A stretch of DNA of 64,000 nt from Quercus robur. Lineage: Eukaryota > Streptophyta > Magnoliopsida > Fagales > Fagaceae. Positions 59,933 through 64,000 of this stretch are shown here, piece after piece; the first letter of the stretch is position 1; the number at the start of each line of letters is the position of its first letter. Both the position numbers and the translations under genes were made by a program. The DNA lies in assembly GCF_932294415.1 (NCBI RefSeq), contig NC_065542.1:2807501-2871500 (forward strand), read 5' to 3'. The notes under the pieces were generated by a model. The model made no database searches. It was given only the letters and a program-made list of their open reading frames with translations, and was not told the origin of the DNA.

Positions 59933-60279
59933 GGGATCTCAAGGTTATTTTCACTTTCAGTTCAGAGTTAGTTGTCCTTCAAACACAAGCATCTGTCACA
60001 TATATTCCTTTTCCAGCAGGAGGTTATCAGATGATCGTATGTATCTACTGTATTATAACAATTTTGTGTATCTCTTTTCATTCTTTGTTTTTCCTTTTCT
60101 TTTCTTTTTCCTTAGCCTTTTAGTCCTCCACCCGTTTTTCTCATCATCTTTCCAACTGTATTAGCAATTTATAATGATCTATTTATCTATCTATCTTTTC
60201 TGTATATGGCACTGTGGTTAGTCTACACAGTAGTGATTGCAAAAGAAGGTAAAGCAGATGACCTGTGAAGAATGCTATA

Positions 60280-60830
60280 TGTTTTTAGAGGAAAAGAAGA
60301 AAGAAATAGAAGAGCTTTTATAATTCCTTGATTATGGTCATTATATATATATATATTCATAGCACTTTCCTTAAATTATGGACACCTTGCAACAAACGGT
60401 GGCAATGTTTTCAAATTAAAAGTTCATTTTAAAGTTTTCTATTCACTGTTCGGCTTTAATGGCTTATAGCCCAACATGACCGTGATAGTCCATGGACAAA
60501 TTTATCAAATTGAAAGGTGATAATATTTAACATTCTCAATTCATTTTGTACAGAAACTTTTAAATTTGCACCAACAAATTCTTATAAGTGAATATTTCTT
60601 CTTTTATGTTCTCTACTGGATTCCGAAATGATGGTAATGTCCAAGTTGGGTAGGCTATTGTTCCTTGACATCATAAAAGAAAAATTGTCCTTGCTGCACA
60701 CATAAGATATTAACTTTAGATGGAGCTTTTTCAAGCTCCATTTGAAGTGTATCTGGGAGCCATGTAACTTATAATTTATGAAGAAATCACTTGCGTATTA
60801 ATGTTAGATATCTTTTTTGTTCCCATCTAT
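60280..60830 (+). repeat. segmental duplication, copy B (downstream of the hydrolase gene)
   Basis: Partner of copy A with clear substitutions and small indels, including a (TA)n expansion near 60343-60354. It lies beyond the stop codon, in or past the 3' untranslated region. A phrase matching the stretch just before exon 13 (AAATGTTGAGTGCAGTTTGT) also recurs at 60928-60948, so the duplicated unit may reach about 1.4 kb. Confidence 0.75.
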
Positions 60831-61259
60831 CGGGGAGCCCTTTGTTTGCTGCTACGACATAAATACCTTTGAAGAACCCATCATGGTACTTATTTTAGTT
60901 ATTTCACTCTAATCGTTGTATCAAATGAAAATGTTGAGTGCAGTTTGTGTATTTTCAAATGCCTAACCCCGAACTTTTTTCTCCCTAGACCTACAAACAC
61001 TTTGTATATAGAGAAATGTTAATTCAGCTCCAACTAAAATTATATGACATTGTGAGCATTTTTAAATTTGTATGTATGAAGGCCCTTAACTTTAAATCTT
61101 TATCTTGAAGTAAACATATATGCATGAAATTGTAACCCTTTTAAGTTTTAATACTTTAAATTGGTTTAAATCTTGAGTTTAACTTGTCTTGCAACTCCCT
61201 CCTTAAGATTTGTTTTAAGTATTTTTTTTTCCCTCTATAATTGAAACACTTATTAAAAA

Positions 61260-61355
61260 AAATTTATATATAATTCCATAGTAACAATAGAAGAAGGGGA
61301 TTTAAACAAATTTATATATAATTCCATAGTAACAATAGAAGAAGGGGATTTAAAC
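61260..61355. repeat. perfect tandem duplication, 48-bp unit
   Basis: Two identical copies starting AAATTTATATATAATTCCAT and ending GGGGATTTAAAC, at 61260-61307 and 61308-61355. No substitutions, so it is recent. Confidence 0.9.
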
Positions 61356-61408
61356 TTGAATGTCTCCATGAGAAATAACAAAAGGTGCTAACTAGTTGAA
61401 CTATAAGA

Positions 61409-61431
61409 AAAAAAAAAAAAAAAAAAAAAAA

Positions 61432-61462
<31 letters not shown>

Positions 61463-61466
61463 AAGA
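61409..61466. repeat. A-run followed by AAG/AGA microsatellite
   Basis: About 24 A, then TA and roughly nine AAG triplets. It could be a retroposon tail with a microsatellite grown from it. Confidence 0.8.
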
Positions 61467-61574
61467 TAATCTATTAAATAATAATAAGTTGATGGTTAAA
61501 CCTTTTTTTTAAGAGATAATTACAACATGGGAATGTGTCAATTCAATTACAGGCCTTTGACAATTGACGGTTAA

Positions 61575-61622
61575 ACTTAATAGTTTAGAAATATATATAT
61601 ATATATTTCTAAACTATTAAGT
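61575..61622. repeat. perfect 48-bp palindrome
   Basis: The left half starts ACTTAATAGTTTAGAAATAT and is followed with no loop by its exact reverse complement, centred on a (TA)n core. It could form a cruciform or be the footprint of a collapsed foldback element. Confidence 0.9.
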
Positions 61623-61751
61623 GATAAGCTCAAGTTTAGCCAGTGTTAAAACAAATATTAAATGAATAATTTTGAACTTTTAATACATAATTCAGCTCAT
61701 TTACATGTTTATGTGTGTGTGTATATATGTGTCTTAAAGAATTCATGTTTG

Positions 61752-61878
61752 GGAAAGGCTTGTGTCCAGTGAAAATTTTCACTGGACATGGCAGGATTCA
61801 GACACGTGTCCAAGAGTGAACACGTGTCAGCAATCCAATGTGTCCAATGAAAACTTTCACTGGACACAAACCGGACCT
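61752..61878. mobile_element. 127-bp foldback MITE carrying two G-box cores
   Basis: Flanked by a perfect 10-bp direct repeat TTCATGTTTG (61742-61751 and 61879-61888). Each end carries a self-complementary motif: TGTCCAGTGAAAA with its mirror at 61763-61788 is a perfect 26-bp palindrome, and the right end repeats it with changes. The centre has two ACACGTGT sites (CACGTG at 61803-61808 and 61821-61826). The target size is near the 9 bp usual for Mutator-like elements. Confidence 0.75.
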
Positions 61879-62529
61879 TTCATGTTTGATTGCAACATAA
61901 ATATTTTCGTAGTAAAATCATCCAAGTTATAGAAAAATCTTTATATATGGAAAATCAAAGTTTGATTAAAAATGAGATTAGTTTATTTAATATAATAAAA
62001 CATAAAAGCAAAGAATATGGATAGTAAGAATTATGTTGTAATTTTCTTTTTAATAAATTCAATAGTTGCAATTGTACCCTCAGCACTCACTAATCATTTT
62101 TTTTTTTAATTGAATAATAGGTGTTTGCACATAAAGGGTCCATTAAGTAAAATTTAGATTAACTTAAAAAAAAAAAAGCTTTTATGAGTTATAGTTAGCT
62201 TAATTGATGAAGTTTCTTATCGTTATAGGCTGAAATTCTATCATATTTATTCAAAAAAGAAAAAAAAAATTGTTATTAAAAATAAGTTAGAGGGAGGATT
62301 TTGAAAAAAATGATGATGGGCCATTAATTAAGTAAAACTTGCTCTTAAATTGATTAATTTTGTTAATAAAATAAGCGAAAAGGGAGTGTTTTGAATAATC
62401 CTTCCACTTATTAAAAATAAAACCATTTATTTTAAAAATAAATCCTTATGCCAAATAAAAGCTAACCTATTTTTTGGAGATTGTAATAATGTAATTATTC
62501 TTAATGGCTGATAATAATAATAATTAAAA

Positions 62530-62757
62530 CAGAAGTCCGGTCCAGTCCTCTTATTTTGTCTCTCCCTCCCTCGTTCACTCTCAGCTTAGTCTCACCTTCT
62601 CACTCACAGCACCAATTTAGGGCTTTTTTGGTCTCTCCTTTCACTTCCGCACCCTCTCTGTGTCTCTAATCTTGCTCTCTCTTTCTTTCCTCCTTTTTGG
62701 TTTGCACTCTCTTCAAGTCTAATCTTTGTGAAGAAGCTGAAATTTTCTGAAGAAAGG
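62530..62757 (+). promoter_or_regulatory. possible 5' leader exon of a gene extending right
   Basis: A long pyrimidine-rich stretch (CTCTCCCTCCCTCGTTCACT and onward) with no ATG until late resembles a plant 5' untranslated exon. It ends CTGAAGAAAG followed by GTATTTTTT, a fair donor site. No coding exon can be tied to it: the frame after CATAG at 63083 (VDECRNIKTPKLGRLNNNG) closes quickly and is unrecognised. Confidence 0.4.
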
Positions 62758-63470
62758 TATTTTTTGAAATGTTTAGATTTTCTCAAGTACTTCAAATAAT
62801 TTATTTATATCATTTTTAAATTTAAAATTTATATATAGTTTGACATTTTGATTTTTTGGAAAAAAAAAATCTATATATATATATATTAAAGAAAAATATA
62901 AACAAATGCAATATCTTTGATGATTTATTAATAATAATTATTTCTAAAATGTATCTCTTAATTTATATAAAGTATTAGGATTTTTTTATTATCTTTTTTT
63001 TATATTATATTTTTGTCGTATTAATTATTTCTACTTATATTTATGTTGACATTTTTAATATATGTGTCTATCTTTGTCATAGATGTTGATGAATGTCGCA
63101 ATATAAAGACTCCAAAACTTGGTAGACTTAACAATAATGGACTGCAATTGAGTAGATGAGATATTTGCAATCTATTTTCTATTTAATCTCTCTTCCTCAA
63201 CTCCAACTGATAACCCACCGCTACTCGAGGAGACCCGACTCACCCAAACCGATTCCTCTCCCCGATTATCTACGGGTTCAATTCTTGGGCACAAACCCAA
63301 CTCATGGACAACCCCACAACCTCCAATCATGTCAGAAGGCAACTCTTGTAAGACTTAATGAGTGAATACTACTTAAAAAGTTGACGAAATTGGATCATGA
63401 TATGGATGCATGACTTATTGTAATAGTTAAATTGAAGATACTTTCTCTAATCGTGTCAACAATTATTTTA

Positions 63471-63529
<59 letters not shown>

Positions 63530-64000
63530 CTAACGAGGGTATCTAGAACTCTTCGAACACCTGACTATTTTCATCGGTGTGTGTTATTCTCGGTTCATAC
63601 ATAACAAGTAATTATAGGCTGAAATCTTTGACGGTGGTTCAAATATGCTCTTTTTGGTTTCAAATTTAGGACCTCTATTATAAACATATATTAATGATAT
63701 GGGAAAGCTTGAAATTATGTATATATATAATCTATGAATTAACTGCCTTCTTTAGTCACATTGTACATATACTAACTGCAAGCTAACCATGGTAAGCGGT
63801 ATAAGCCCAACTGAAGTGATTGCCATGACAAGGAAATAAAAGATAAACCCAGTCAATGTAAAGAGCAATTTAGTAAAAATAAATATTATAAATCATTTCA
63901 TACACCAAATAATGCCTTGCCTTAGTTCTCTCTCTCTCTCTCTGACACACACACACGCACACCTCCCTATCAATGACCTTTCATAGATTGAGAACTATGT
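62758..64000. other. right edge, no gene supported
   Basis: AT-rich, possibly intron of the gene whose leader is proposed at 62530. A CT/CA microsatellite pair lies at 63928-63961. The open frame 63156-63365 is short and unlike known proteins. Confidence 0.5.
63473..63527. repeat. TA microsatellite
   Basis: About 27 TA units. Flanking sequence is AT-rich and unremarkable. Confidence 0.9.

Larger units (their letters stand above)
59933..62529. other. gene-free stretch downstream of the hydrolase gene
   Basis: Starts with the 3' untranslated region of the hydrolase gene, then copy B of the segmental duplication and several repeats and palindromes listed separately. No further coding sequence seen. 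Confidence 0.6.

Noticed and set aside
63083-63365. Short plus-strand frames near the right edge (VDECRNIKTPKLGRLNNNG; a 69-residue frame at 63156)
   Set aside because: The first closes within about 25 codons and matches nothing I know; the second has no family likeness. Either could be an exon but there is no support.
1-64000. CRISPR array, operon or prokaryotic defence system
   Set aside because: Introns, LTR elements, PPR and ERF genes show this is plant nuclear DNA. The tandem array at 2250-2950 has irregular spacing and diverged units, unlike a CRISPR array.

Overview
The window is plant nuclear DNA, AT-rich and repeat-rich with sparse, intron-bearing genes. A TIR-type NBS-LRR relic and Arabidopsis-like neighbours point to a eudicot. 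A woody rosid is likely, and Fagales is possible from the look of one LTR, but I cannot fix the species. No prokaryotic features are present.

Layout. (1) Bases 1 to about 8,980 are most of a Ty3/gypsy element of the Tat type on the minus strand. It has one LTR, a primer-binding site, gag, protease, RT, RNase H, a second RNase H and integrase, then a tandem array and a spliced-looking antisense module on the plus strand. Its other LTR lies left of the window. (2) 10.2-14.7 kb is a decayed TIR-NBS-LRR resistance gene, split by a solo LTR (11,093-12,385) with a perfect 5-bp target duplication. (3) 14.7-22.1 kb holds a tandem duplication, a 385-bp MITE and a degenerate L1 LINE. (4) 22,116-22,664 is an intronless DREB-type AP2/ERF transcription factor gene (minus). 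(5) 22.8-35.4 kb is a gene-poor stretch with MITEs, a SINE and small poly(A) insertions. (6) 35.4-49.2 kb is a conserved trio: a PPR gene like At1g71460, an NTF2-like gene like At1g71480 and a PPR gene like At1g71490. (7) 52.5-59.9 kb is a 13-exon alpha/beta-hydrolase gene like At4g10030, whose exon phases all agree. (8) 60-64 kb holds repeats, palindromes, a small foldback transposon carrying two G-box cores, and a possible 5' leader of a gene running off the right edge.

Working together: the two PPR proteins are predicted organellar RNA-binding proteins, and the NTF2-like protein and hydrolase carry plausible plastid transit peptides, so four of the five intact genes look organelle-directed. 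They are separately transcribed and show no sign of one pathway. The most unusual material is the CCGTC/GACGG-rich left arm of the Tat element, which passes into an array of alternating mini-hairpins; the solo LTR with an internal inverted duplication inside the NBS gene; recurrent tiny poly(A) insertions with 13-15 bp direct repeats; and a decayed copy of exon 1 inside intron 1 of the NTF2-like gene.
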